From Streptosporangium sp. NBC_01756 (GTDB lineage: Bacteria > Actinomycetota > Actinomycetes > Streptosporangiales > Streptosporangiaceae), in NCBI RefSeq assembly GCF_035917975.1, contig NZ_CP109130.1, positions 2,294,001 through 2,358,000 on the forward strand: DNA of 64,000 nucleotides. The letters are read 5' to 3'. This document shows positions 23,700 through 32,232 of this stretch, piece by piece. The notes under the pieces are model-generated. The model worked only from the letters and a program-made list of their open reading frames with translations. It was not told where the DNA came from and did no database searches. Made by a program: the position numbers and the translations under genes. Position 1 is the stretch's first letter. Every line of letters begins with the position of its first letter.

Positions 23700-25259
23700 T
23701 CACTGGTCGCCGAGGCCCGCGAGGATCGCCCGCACCTCCGCCACGTCCGCGTGCTGCGAGCCGTACATCCGTTCCAGGTCCGGCAGCAGGCCGACCAGCG
23801 TGCCCTTCGCCCGTGCCCTGTTGCCGGAGCCGAACTCCATCAGCCCGATCTGACAGCGCAGTTCGAGGACCCGCTCCCGGTCGGCGCCGAACCGTATCTC
23901 GTCGGCCAGCAGCCTGCGGAGCTGGGCCAGGGCGAGATCGGTCTCCCCCACCACCGCGTGGCAGTTGGCCTCCATCAGCCGGCAGCGCAGGGCGAGGTTG
24001 TTGTCCGGGCCCTCCACCGCGGCGACGTCGGCTGCCAGCCGCTGGAACTCGGGCACCGCGCGGCGGTAGTCCCCGGCGAGGAAGAGTGCCTCGGCGAGCT
24101 CGATCCGCAGGTCGACCACGTCGGAGCTCGTCGGTCCGAACCAGCCGGCGGCCAGGCCCACGATCTCGGCCAGCACGTCCGCCGCCTGGCCGAAACGGGA
24201 GGCCGCCTTGAGCGCCTCGGCCTCCTCGCGGGCGCGCTGGATGTCCTCGCGCCCGATCTGTGCCAGCCCCCCGGCCTGCCTGATCCGCGCCGGCCGTACC
24301 GGATGGGCGGGCCGCCGGTTGCCGACCGGCGGCGGGGAGGTCATGCGCCCGACGACGGTGGCGTACATGCGCACCGGGTGGGGCGCGTCCAGGTTCACGT
24401 AGCCGGGGAAGGTCGGCAGTTCGTGGCAGAAGTCCAGCAGCCGCTCGTAGACGACGTCCGCGCTGCGGGGCCGCTTCTCCGGTTTCTTGGCGAGCAACCA
24501 CAGGACGAGCCGTTCCAGCCCTTCGGGGACGTCGCGCCGTCTCGTGCGCAGCGGCCGGGGCGTGGCGTCGGTGTGGTTGCGCATCGTGGCGAGCGCCGTG
24601 GGGGCGGCGAACTGGTTGTCCCCCGCGAGCATCTCGTCCAGGATCACGCCGAGGGAGTAGAGGTCGCTCTGCGGGCCGGCCATCCCGGTCATGGCCTGCT
24701 CGGGGGCCATGTACGACGGCGTGCCGAGCACCTCGCCCGTCCTGGTGAGCGTCGTCGTGTCCGTCGTGGCGAGCGCGGCGGCGATGCCGAAGTCGAGGAC
24801 CTTGACCGTGCCGTCGGGACAGAGCATCAGGTTGCCCGGCTTCAGATCCCGGTGGACCAGTGAGTTGGCGTGGGCCACGGCCAGGACCGAGCACACCTGG
24901 GCGGCGATCGCCACGGCCCAGGCGACGGGCACCCGGGTCTCGTCGAGCAGCGCCGAGACGGGGCATCCCTTGACGAGCTGCATGACCATGTAGAGGTCCT
25001 CGCCGTACGGCCCGCAGTCGTAGACGGTGGGAACCCCCGGATGTTCCAGCCGGGCCGTGATGCGCGACTCGCGCACGAACCGTCTGGCCAGGTCCTCGTC
25101 CGGCCGGCCATCGGGAAATCTATCGGCTCTGATGAATTTGATGGCGATCTGCCGATCCAGACGGTTGTCGTAGCCGAACCAGACCTCCCCCATTCCGCCG
25201 GAGCGACGGGAGTGGGGATCCAACTCGTAACGGCCGTCAATGATCGTCCCTCTGCCCAA
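23700..25259 (-). CDS. Soluble Ser/Thr protein kinase with TPR-like C-terminus
   Basis: A 519-residue Hanks-type kinase. The glycine-rich loop SGGMGEVW (20-27), the ATP lysine Lys41 (AIKFI), catalytic loop HRDLKPGN (136-143), DFG (156-158) and the GTPSYMAPEQ activation segment are all present. After residue ~280, in place of the usual membrane helix and PASTA repeats, there is a ~220-residue helical region with TPR-like repeats (ALKAASRFGQAADVL, LAEALFLAGDYRRAVPEFQ, LMEANCHAVVGETDLALAQL). The best start is TTG at 25259 with GGAAGG about 10 bp upstream. It is divergent from a WXG-like toxin module, and TPR kinases of this kind often sit with such clusters. Confidence 0.93.
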   Translation of the reverse strand: MGRGTIIDGRYELDPHSRRSGGMGEVWFGYDNRLDRQIAIKFIRADRFPDGRPDEDLARRFVRESRITARLEHPGVPTVYDCGPYGEDLYMVMQLVKGCPVSALLDETRVPVAWAVAIAAQVCSVLAVAHANSLVHRDLKPGNLMLCPDGTVKVLDFGIAAALATTDTTTLTRTGEVLGTPSYMAPEQAMTGMAGPQSDLYSLGVILDEMLAGDNQFAAPTALATMRNHTDATPRPLRTRRRDVPEGLERLVLWLLAKKPEKRPRSADVVYERLLDFCHELPTFPGYVNLDAPHPVRMYATVVGRMTSPPPVGNRRPAHPVRPARIRQAGGLAQIGREDIQRAREEAEALKAASRFGQAADVLAEIVGLAAGWFGPTSSDVVDLRIELAEALFLAGDYRRAVPEFQRLAADVAAVEGPDNNLALRCRLMEANCHAVVGETDLALAQLRRLLADEIRFGADRERVLELRCQIGLMEFGSGNRARAKGTLVGLLPDLERMYGSQHADVAEVRAILAGLGDQ

Positions 25260-25799
25260 AACGACTCGCCTTCCACAAAGGCTTCGACTTCTCGGAAAAT
25301 CCAGAGAGCCCCCGGGAAGAAAATACCGCCTTACCCGGCAGACTGCGGACCAGGCCTCGCCAATGATGATTTACCGTTATACCTCTGGCGGCCGGGCACC
25401 CGGCTTCTCCTGTGCCGACGGCGCTGCCGGGGCCTCTTCGGTGACGCCGTGCGGCGATCGGCATGAAAAACGACGACCGCCTCTTCCCCAGGACAGACGG
25501 ACTGCCGGGACAGGCCGGCTGCGGCTTCCGCCCGCCATTCGCATACCATCCGCCGTCGCGCGGTACAACCCCCCGCAACCGCGGCCGGCGAACTTACCGG
25601 AATCGACGGGAACGGCCGGCACGATTGTTTTCACCAATATCCGATTCCTATTCCTCCGTGTGGAATTCCTCGAATAGCGCCTGTCCGTGCTGGGCGTCGA
25701 GTTCGACGCCCAGCCGGTATGCGGGTACCGGGACCACCCGATGGGCCGCTCGATGACCTCTTGATCAACAGCCGGGAACCGGCCACAATGTTGGGAACT
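25260..25799. other. Divergent intergenic region, no gene recognised
   Basis: 540 bp between the kinase and the WXG-like gene. Frames on both strands look non-coding. An AT-richer block lies at 25630-25680. Nothing else stands out. Confidence 0.5.
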
Positions 25800-26195
25800 A
25801 TGGTGCATATGGGGCCTGCGGGAGAACTGGGCGAGGGGGAACTCCAGGTCGACAGGAGGGCCCTGGCCAACGCCGCCTGGGACCTGTGGGAGGCGGCCGA
25901 CCTGCTGGAGCGTCACACCGACACCTTGCTCGCCTCCTTGGCCCCGAGCGGGCGCTCGCCGTGGGGCCTGGGCATGATCGGCATGGTCATGGACCAGGTC
26001 AACGAAATGGTCGGTCAGGCGTGCCGCCACATGCACGCCAACATCGGCCAGACGGGTACCGGCCTCCAGGAGATGGCCGACCTGCACGGCGCCGTGGAGC
26101 ACGCGCTGTCCGATGCCATCCGCCCCGGCGACGCCGTCCCGCCCTGGCACGGGCAGCGACCGTCCGGCTCCGCCGAGCCGCACGTGCCTCGATGA
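25800..26195 (+). CDS. WXG100-like small protein
   Basis: A 131-residue, mostly helical acidic protein. The first half contains a Trp-rich helix (LANAAWDLWEAADLLERHTD) and the second a Met/His-rich helix (VNEMVGQACRHMHANIGQTGTGLQEMADLHG), the two-helix hairpin layout of ESX/WXG100-superfamily partners. The start is uncertain; ATG at 25800 or 25809 both fit. It lies 43 bp upstream of a large toxin-like gene and is probably its secretion chaperone or partner. Confidence 0.6.
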   Translation: MVHMGPAGELGEGELQVDRRALANAAWDLWEAADLLERHTDTLLASLAPSGRSPWGLGMIGMVMDQVNEMVGQACRHMHANIGQTGTGLQEMADLHGAVEHALSDAIRPGDAVPPWHGQRPSGSAEPHVPR

Positions 26196-26238
26196 CCGGT
26201 CGGCCGCCGGTCGTGGACCTGGGCGGGAGCTCCGTCTG

Positions 26239-27531
26239 ATGGCGATAATGCTGCCGGCCGAGCTGGAGACGGCGTTCGGGGCGCTGGGCGTGCCCTGGCC
26301 CACCGAGGACGAGGACGGGCTCCACGACTGCGCCGCCGCCTACCGCATGTGCGCGGCCACCCTGGTCGGCGAGGTCATCCCGCTCGCGCACGGCGCCATC
26401 CAGCATGCCGCGACCGGTAACCACGGCCTCGGCATGGACGCCGCCACCGCCTCCTGGGCCGACTACAACCAGGAGGACGGCGACGACGGCCATCTGCCGA
26501 GCCTGGCCGCCGTACTGAACGCGCTCGCCAACGCGCACGACGTGATCGCCGATATGGTCACCACGCTCAAGAAGCTGCTCATCGTCCTGGCCGGGTATGC
26601 GGCGGTCGTCTTGGCCTGGGCGGCCACTGCGGCCGTGGTCACGGGCGGCACGGCCGCGATCCAGGGGCGCCTCGCCCTCACCGAGCTGCGCGTCGGCGCC
26701 GGACGCGCCGTGACCGCCTTCCGCCGCGAGCTCGAACGCTTCTTCAGCAAGGCCCTGGTCAACGGTGTCGAGACGCGCCTGCGCCGTATCCTCGGCGCCG
26801 TCGCGCCCGTGACGCGCCGAGCCAAAGGACCCGTGATCGTCGACCCGTCGGGCTATCGGAACACCTCTCGAGAGCGCGCGTTCGCCGGGGCGTCGCGCAA
26901 GCAACTGCGGGACATGCGCAGGCATCGCACGCCCCTGGGCATGGAGCCCAAGTCGTGGCAGACCGCCGTAGCCGAACTGCGGGAGGCGCTCGCGGCCGAG
27001 AACATCCTGGACGGCGACGTACGACTGAAGGGGACGTCGGCCCGCTTCTTCTCGGGCGACCCCGCGAAGACCTTCCCCCAGACGGAGGACGAACTGCGCG
27101 CGACAGTCGCCCGAACCCATGGTGACCTCGCACCGGCCGAACGGGCGCATCGCGTCGAAGACGCCGTCGCGGCCTACCGCCAGGCCGGATACGGTGCGAA
27201 CGGCGCCAAGCCCGCCGTGGCCTTCTTCGACAGCCGCCACAAGCTCGGCCTGTCGCAATGGCCCAGCGACTACGACTTCCAGCTGTCCAGCGACGTTCTG
27301 GCCGAACGCTTCAAGCGCTTCGGCGAAGCGAATCCGGGCGTCAATGTGCATACGAAAGGCGACTGGTACAACCCCTACCTCCTCGATCGGGTCGCCCCCA
27401 AGCTGAACGACTGGGTGAAGCGCTGGGAGGAGGCGGCGGGGCGATGGGTCAGCATCGCCACCTACGACCGCGCGTACCTGGAGCGCACCGCGCAGCCCGA
27501 CGACTGGGTCGTGCTGCGACGAAACCGCTGA
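26239..27531 (+). CDS. WXG-type polymorphic toxin candidate
   Basis: A 430-residue modular protein. Residues ~1-105 form a WXG-like helical N-terminus (MLPAELETAFGALGVPWPTE). Residues ~112-140 are strongly hydrophobic (LLIVLAGYAAVVLAWAATAA), as in ESX-exported LXG/WXG toxins. A basic linker (ERAFAGASRKQLRDMRRHRTP) leads to a C-terminal domain from about residue 250. There, VRLKGTSARFFSGD and WPSDYDFQLSS resemble the GS...DxD pattern of nucleotidyltransferase-like toxins; this reading is inference. The ATG at 26239 begins MAIMLPAE. No obvious immunity gene follows: 500 bp without a frame separate it from the next gene. Confidence 0.65.
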   Translation: MAIMLPAELETAFGALGVPWPTEDEDGLHDCAAAYRMCAATLVGEVIPLAHGAIQHAATGNHGLGMDAATASWADYNQEDGDDGHLPSLAAVLNALANAHDVIADMVTTLKKLLIVLAGYAAVVLAWAATAAVVTGGTAAIQGRLALTELRVGAGRAVTAFRRELERFFSKALVNGVETRLRRILGAVAPVTRRAKGPVIVDPSGYRNTSRERAFAGASRKQLRDMRRHRTPLGMEPKSWQTAVAELREALAAENILDGDVRLKGTSARFFSGDPAKTFPQTEDELRATVARTHGDLAPAERAHRVEDAVAAYRQAGYGANGAKPAVAFFDSRHKLGLSQWPSDYDFQLSSDVLAERFKRFGEANPGVNVHTKGDWYNPYLLDRVAPKLNDWVKRWEEAAGRWVSIATYDRAYLERTAQPDDWVVLRRNR

Positions 27532-28043
27532 CCCGCGGCGCGGATGTCCGCCGAGCCGCCCTCCGGGCCGGCAGCCGGCAGAGCCCGCCATTCCCTTCTC
27601 CTGCCCCTGAGCATCCAGGCCGATATTCCGGCCCGCCACGTTGAAGCCGCCGGAAGCCTGTGTAAATGACGCCAAAAGATCTTGAATTACCAAAGTCCTA
27701 CTAGCTCCGGACGGCCTTTCTGCGAGTCTTCTCCAGACCGGGAGTTCTCCACCGGACGAAGACCTCAGCCTGCACCGGTCACACCGGCGACGCCGCCCCC
27801 AAGCCCGCGCCTGCCAATGCCACTACCAGGGACGACACCTCAAAAGATCGATACGCGTTGCTGGAGTGACGGGGCGGCGAAGACTACGATCACATACGTT
27901 GCAGCGCCCGCAGCAATTCCGGCCAAGCGCCTTGTTCGGAATACGCGTCCTACAAGCCGTTCTCAAGTCGTGGACGCTCGGGTGAAAGCGGCCCGCCATA
28001 CACATGAGACGCAACAGCGAACCTCGCGTGAAGGACCATTTCC
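27532..28043. other. Gene-free stretch downstream of toxin candidate
   Basis: 512 bp with no convincing frame on either strand, including the place where an immunity gene would be expected. It contains an AT-rich segment near 27665-27700 (AAAAGATCTTGAATTACC). Confidence 0.5.
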
Positions 28044-28682
28044 ATGGGCCGCGCTTCCCGTTCACTCCTCGGCCTCGCCGCCGCCGTCGCGACGGCCGCC
28101 GCGGCCTTCGCCGTACCGGCCGCCGCGCAGGCCTCCACCGCCGGCCGCGCGTGCAACGCCTCCCTGGTGGCACCCGAAGGCAGCCTCATCGGCGGCCTGT
28201 GGCGCTCCAACGGCGGCGAGAACAGTGCCTACGGCTGCCCCGTCACCAAGGAGTTCGGCTACCCCGACAAGCGCGGCTCCTGGCAGGAATTCCGCAACGG
28301 AAAGATCGTCTGGTCCCCGAACCTCGGCAACGGCACCCTGGTGCGCGTCTACGAATCGGGGCAGAAGATCGTCTTCAAGTGGAGCGGCCTGGGCCGCGAC
28401 TGGGACTTCTTCAACGTCCGCTGGAGCAGGGACGCCGACCTGGGCAACAGGACCATCCAGGTGCGGGTCGCCCGGCAGACCCCGTGGAGCGGCATCCTGT
28501 CGTTCCACAAGGACCTGAGGGATGTGGCGTTCAAGCCCGGTGAGCCGGAGATGCTCGACGACCACGTCAGCCACGGCAGGTCGACGGACCGGTGGAGCTT
28601 CACCGTCCAGGGCTGCGACCGCGGCGTCTTCAGCTCCGACTGCGGCCCGTGGAGCATCACCAACATCTACATCGACAAGTAG
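28044..28682 (+). CDS. Secreted LGFP-repeat-like protein
   Basis: A 212-residue exported protein with a Sec signal ending near AAAQAS. The mature part contains one LGFP-like unit (AYGCPVTKEFGYPDKRGSWQ followed by EFRNGKIVWSPN), the type of repeat that binds cell-wall material in mycolata and other actinobacteria. The C-terminal half (YESGQKIVFKWSGLGRDWDF ... CGPWSITNIYIDK) looks like a beta-sandwich with paired cysteines. AAGGA lies 8 bp before the ATG. No catalytic motif is seen. Confidence 0.7.
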   Translation: MGRASRSLLGLAAAVATAAAAFAVPAAAQASTAGRACNASLVAPEGSLIGGLWRSNGGENSAYGCPVTKEFGYPDKRGSWQEFRNGKIVWSPNLGNGTLVRVYESGQKIVFKWSGLGRDWDFFNVRWSRDADLGNRTIQVRVARQTPWSGILSFHKDLRDVAFKPGEPEMLDDHVSHGRSTDRWSFTVQGCDRGVFSSDCGPWSITNIYIDK

Positions 28683-28871
28683 CAGAGCGTGTGCAGGCGT
28701 GCAGGTCGCGGCCGTCACCGAAGACGTCGAACACATCGGCGACGGACGCGTCCTGGTCGGCTCCGATCAGGCGGCCACCTGGGGAACGGCCCAAGAACAC
28801 CTGCCCCATCCCGCCCACATCCAGCCGCCCACCAAGACGGGAGGATCGAACGTTCCTCCCGTCAGAGGCGA

Positions 28872-29282
28872 TCAGCCGCAGTGCTCCCACGGGCTCTCAT
28901 AGGAGGAGTTCCCGTAGGCGCCGCCCCATTTGATGCATTTCCCCGGGGCCTTGGCCTTGGCCGGACCGGCGTAGTAACGGTAATTACCGGCGTCGAACGC
29001 GCCCGGAGTGTTCCACACGTTCAGTACGGCGTCAACGTAGGTGGTGTTGCCCGCGTACGAGCCCTTCTTCCAGGTGACCACGCAGTTGGTGGAGCCGTTG
29101 TAGAGCAGGTAGATGGTGGCGTATCCGCCCAGGGCGTGGCTGTCGATGACGTGGTAGCTGCCGCCGCCACAGGCCGCGGCCGGCGACGACGCCGCCATGG
29201 CCGGGGCGCTCAGAGCCACAGACGCGGCCAGCGTGGCTGCCATACCGAGTGCGAGCGCCGCAGCCCGCTTGACTTTACTCAT
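28872..29282 (-). CDS. Spore-associated protein A-like secreted protein
   Basis: A 136-residue secreted protein with a signal peptide ending at APAMAAS. The mature core has CGGGSYHVIDSHALGGYATI, YLLYNGSTNCVVTWKKG and ends WEHCG, the layout of Streptomyces spore-associated protein A. Four cysteines are likely paired. A paralogue lies 2 kb away (30896-31300). The family is secreted and spore- or hypha-associated; its role is unknown. Confidence 0.8.
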   Translation of the reverse strand: MSKVKRAAALALGMAATLAASVALSAPAMAASSPAAACGGGSYHVIDSHALGGYATIYLLYNGSTNCVVTWKKGSYAGNTTYVDAVLNVWNTPGAFDAGNYRYYAGPAKAKAPGKCIKWGGAYGNSSYESPWEHCG

Positions 29283-29477
29283 TCGGCACTATCTCCCATG
29301 ATCGTTTGAGGGGGAGTGTAACAGCGGAAAACCCCCAAAACGGCGCACTCCATAAGTTGTCGCAGCCCAGTTGATTGACTGGCTGTCGCCAGACAGCTTG
29401 GCGAGACGCTCGGCCGGAGTGTCCCAGTCGAGCGTCTCCCGTGAGCGGCCGTTGAGTTCAGCCGGACCGGGCGGTCG

Positions 29478-29613
29478 TCAGGCGTCCCTCCGGCTGATCG
29501 CGACCGCTCCGACGGCCACCGCGACGGCCGCGTAGCCCAGCAGCACGAGCAGTGCCACGGCCGGTGGGAGCACCCCGTCGCCGAGTCGCGAGGAGATGCG
29601 CTCGCCGGCGATC
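29478..29613 (-). pseudogene. C-terminal remnant of an ABC-2-type permease
   Basis: Read on the minus strand, the frame AGERISSRLGDGVLPPAVAL, continuing LVLLGYAAVAVAVGAVAISRRDA and then a stop, is the last external loop and membrane helix of an ABC-2 permease. The frame ends at 29614, where an oppositely oriented regulator fragment begins. A deletion most likely fused the tails of two converging genes. Confidence 0.65.
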
Positions 29614-29614
29614 T

Positions 29615-29977
29615 AAGGACACCCCGCCGGCCGACATGCTGGCCGCGATCAGGGTGGTGGCCGCCGGGGAGGCGCTGCTCGCGCCGACCGTGACGCGCAG
29701 GCTGATCGAGCAGTTCGCCCGCATCCCCGTCCAGCCGGTCGTCCGCGGGCTCGACGGGGTGACCGAGCGGGAGCGGGAGGTGCTCACGCTGATCGCCCGC
29801 GGCCTCTCCAACACCGAGCTCGCCGCCCACCTGCGCCTGAGCCTCGCGACGGTCAAGACCCACATCGGCCGCCTGCTCACCAAGCTCGACACCCGCGATC
29901 GCGCCCAGCTCGTCATCGCCGCCTACGAGAGCGGCCTCGTCACCGCGCGGGGCAGCCGATCCGTCCCGCCGCCCTGA
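29615..29977 (+). pseudogene. C-terminal (LuxR HTH) remnant of a NarL-type response regulator
   Basis: The frame starts abruptly at KDTPPADMLAAIRVVAAGEA, normally the end of the receiver domain (LKDTPPADL...). It retains the complete LuxR-type DNA-binding domain (GVTEREREVLTLIARGLSNT, ELAAHLRLSLATVKTHIGRL). The receiver domain with its phospho-Asp is missing. An upstream in-frame ATG at 29552 could allow expression of a DNA-binding fragment, but the segment it adds is antisense to the permease remnant. Confidence 0.75.
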
Positions 29978-30001
29978 CCTCACATCATCCGTGGGAAGAG
30001 G

Positions 30002-30703
30002 TCAACCGGGCAGCACGTTGATGTCGCCGGAGCCCGTGGTCATCGTCACCTTGTGCGGGGAACTCGCGACGTTCTGCACCGAAACCTGGATTTCGCCCGA
30101 TCCCGCCCTGGTGCTCACTTCGTACGGCCCGTCGGGGACGTGGAGGGTCGCGTTGCCCGAACCGGTTCTCACGTCGACGCTGCCGGGGACAGCGGCGTAC
30201 TTCAACTCGGCATCGCCCGAACCGGCCTTGACGGAGACCTTCTCTCCCGCCAGCCCCGTGCCGTTCACATTGCCCGATCCCATGAAGACGCCGATCGGCC
30301 CCGTCAGGGACGTCAGCGTGATGTCACCCGAGCCGCTGTCCAGGTCCACTCGCAGCCCCTTGGGGATCTCAATCTTGTAGTCGACGCCGCAGTTGTCCCA
30401 CTTGGCCGGGCAGTTATAGGACATGGACAGCAGGTCGCCGTCGACCCTGTGCTCGGTCTCGGGCTTCTCGTCGCTCCACCGGAGCGTTTCGACGACCCGG
30501 ACGGCGTTCCCACCGGTCTCGGTGATGTCCGTGTCACCGGACCCGCTCTTGAGCTTCAGCCCGGTTACCTTGTCCGTCACCTGGTAGGTCACGGTGTCCT
30601 GGTTGGCGGGGCCGCCGATGTTCGCCAGCCCGCACCCTGTCAGCAGCGCCGCGGAGACCAGCAGGCCGCCTGCCATCACGATCGTCTTCATGATGTGGAT
30701 CAT
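30002..30703 (-). CDS. DUF4097-like beta-helix lipoprotein
   Basis: A 233-residue lipoprotein with lipobox LLTGC near residue 22. The mature part contains repeated GSGD/GSGN turns (KLKSGSGDTDIT, DLDSGSGDITLT, FMGSGNVNGTG, VKAGSGDAELK, RTGSGNATL, RAGSGEIQV, TTGSGDINV), a regular beta-solenoid of the DUF4097/DUF2807 type. Two cysteines (YNCPAKWDNCG) are probably a disulphide. The start could be ATG 30703 or ATG 30691. Such proteins often relate to two-component or anti-sigma signalling at the envelope, but the role here is unknown. Confidence 0.85.
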   Translation of the reverse strand: MIHIMKTIVMAGGLLVSAALLTGCGLANIGGPANQDTVTYQVTDKVTGLKLKSGSGDTDITETGGNAVRVVETLRWSDEKPETEHRVDGDLLSMSYNCPAKWDNCGVDYKIEIPKGLRVDLDSGSGDITLTSLTGPIGVFMGSGNVNGTGLAGEKVSVKAGSGDAELKYAAVPGSVDVRTGSGNATLHVPDGPYEVSTRAGSGEIQVSVQNVASSPHKVTMTTGSGDINVLPG

Positions 30704-30806
30704 TCCGCGGACGCCGCCTCCGCACATCGGGGGACATCCCTGAAGGGCCCCTCGGGGAACCCTGAACGTGCGCCCGAGCCGCCGGGCGCGCCGGGTGCCA
30801 CAGCCG

Positions 30807-30842
30807 CCTGGCGGAGGCCCTGGTATCAGGGCCTCCGCCAGG
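30807..30842 (-). terminator. 16-bp-stem terminator
   Basis: CCTGGCGGAGGCCCTG pairs perfectly with CAGGGCCTCCGCCAGG around a GTAT loop, 53 bp beyond the stop of the second spore-associated-protein-like gene on the minus strand. Confidence 0.88.
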
Positions 30843-30895
30843 ACTGTCCTCACCCGCTTTCACCCCGGATGAGCACGGCTCTCGCCCAAAGCGCC

Positions 30896-31300
30896 TCAGC
30901 CGCAGTGGACCCCGTACACATCGCGCTTGGACTTGCCGATCCACCCCGAGACGTTGATGCACTTGTGCTTGGCCGAGAGGTACACCGGGCCCGCGTACTG
31001 CGAGAACTGCCCGTAGTCATGGTCGGCGAAGGTGCCCTTGGAGAGGCTGATGGTCACCGACTTGTAGGTCACGCCGACCTTGGAGCCCCGCGCGATGGCG
31101 CAGTTCTTGCCGTTGGCGGCGTTGTAGTAGAGCTCGATGACGCCCTTCTTCGGGCCGCTCTTGGGGATGTTGTAGGTGTCGATCAGGCGGTAGCCGCCGC
31201 AGGGGACGGCCGCGTTCGCCGCCGGGGCCGCACCCGCCACCAGACAGGTGGAGACCATCACTGCGCCCGCCAGAGCCGCGAACCTGCTCCGAGTGTTCAT
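30896..31300 (-). CDS. Spore-associated protein A-like secreted protein, paralogue
   Basis: A 134-residue secreted protein with a signal ending at APAANAAV. Its mature core CGGYRLIDTYNI, IELYYNAANGKNCAIARG, FADHDYGQFSQYAGPVYLSA and the end YGVHCG align well with the 28872-29282 product. ATG at 31300 follows AAAGGAA. The two paralogues have about equal length and the same orientation, with a DUF4097 gene and gene scars between them, suggesting a local duplication. Confidence 0.8.
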   Translation of the reverse strand: MNTRSRFAALAGAVMVSTCLVAGAAPAANAAVPCGGYRLIDTYNIPKSGPKKGVIELYYNAANGKNCAIARGSKVGVTYKSVTISLSKGTFADHDYGQFSQYAGPVYLSAKHKCINVSGWIGKSKRDVYGVHCG

Positions 31301-31396
31301 GCGTTCCTTTCCGATCATCGACGTCCCACCGAAGCCCTGGGGCTCCGCGAGGACCGAAGGAACCAACGATCTTATAGGGGTATTTGTCAGGACGGA

Positions 31397-31996
31397 CTAC
31401 CTCGCCATCAGCACGGAGACGAGGGCAACGGCGACACCGACGGCGAGGATGGCGCCCAGGCCGAGCAGGAAGCCAGGCCCTCCGAACCCCTTCCTGCCGG
31501 GACCTTCAAGATCGACCACGATGGTTCCGGCGACCACGTCGTGCAGGCATCGGCGTTTCGGATCCCCGAATATCCACAGCGTGTCGACCACGTTGAGGAA
31601 CACTCCGAGATAGGGCGCCGACGTCAGGACGGGGTAGACAAGAGCACGGATTCCCGCGTGACGGAGACCCGGCGGTTCTCCGGTCGCGCCGGACACCACC
31701 TTCAGACGGCAGAGCCGCTTGCCGGGCGTCTGGCCCCACAGCGCGTGTTGCAACCAGAAGTAGACGGCGAGGAGGACCGTGACCGCTACCTGGATCGGCC
31801 AGTTCGGGTCTCCTGCGTAAGGGTTGAGGTAATCGGCGAGGATCGACCCGTCGGATGCCTCGACTTCCTCAGCGGGTAGCAGATAGATCGGCGAGGCCAT
31901 CACGTAAAAGATCAGGCTGTCGATAAGAAACGCCGAAAAACGGTGACGTCTCGCGGCAAGAGTCGGCGTCGCCTGGATTTGGGGGGTGATCGTCAT
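31397..31996 (-). CDS. RDD family membrane protein
   Basis: A 199-residue membrane protein with the RDD layout. The N-terminal Arg/Asp motif appears in RRHRFSAFLIDSLIFYVMASP. The second helix VAVTVLLAVYFWLQHALWGQ is followed by the family motif TPGKRLCRLKVV, and there is a C-terminal helix pair. The function of RDD proteins is mostly unknown; some act as Na+/H+ antiporters. It lies 236 bp downstream of the MerR gene in the same direction. Confidence 0.88.
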   Translation of the reverse strand: MTITPQIQATPTLAARRHRFSAFLIDSLIFYVMASPIYLLPAEEVEASDGSILADYLNPYAGDPNWPIQVAVTVLLAVYFWLQHALWGQTPGKRLCRLKVVSGATGEPPGLRHAGIRALVYPVLTSAPYLGVFLNVVDTLWIFGDPKRRCLHDVVAGTIVVDLEGPGRKGFGGPGFLLGLGAILAVGVAVALVSVLMAR

Positions 31997-32232
31997 GCCA
32001 GTCAGTGTGACGGATGATCTTGGCGCTTGAGATCGGAGCGCTCAAGAGAACAGGAGAACAGGAGATTCCGAAACAGCCTCCGATCTTTGTCTTCGTTCTC
32101 CGTCCCCGGTCAGCCGGTCGATCCGGCCGGGCAATGCCCAAGACTCGCGGGTCGGCCTTTGCGAGCGCGCGGAGGGTGTGTTTTCCCGAATGACGTGAAC
32201 TGGTCCGGCAGCGCCGCCTCGCGAACGGCCCG

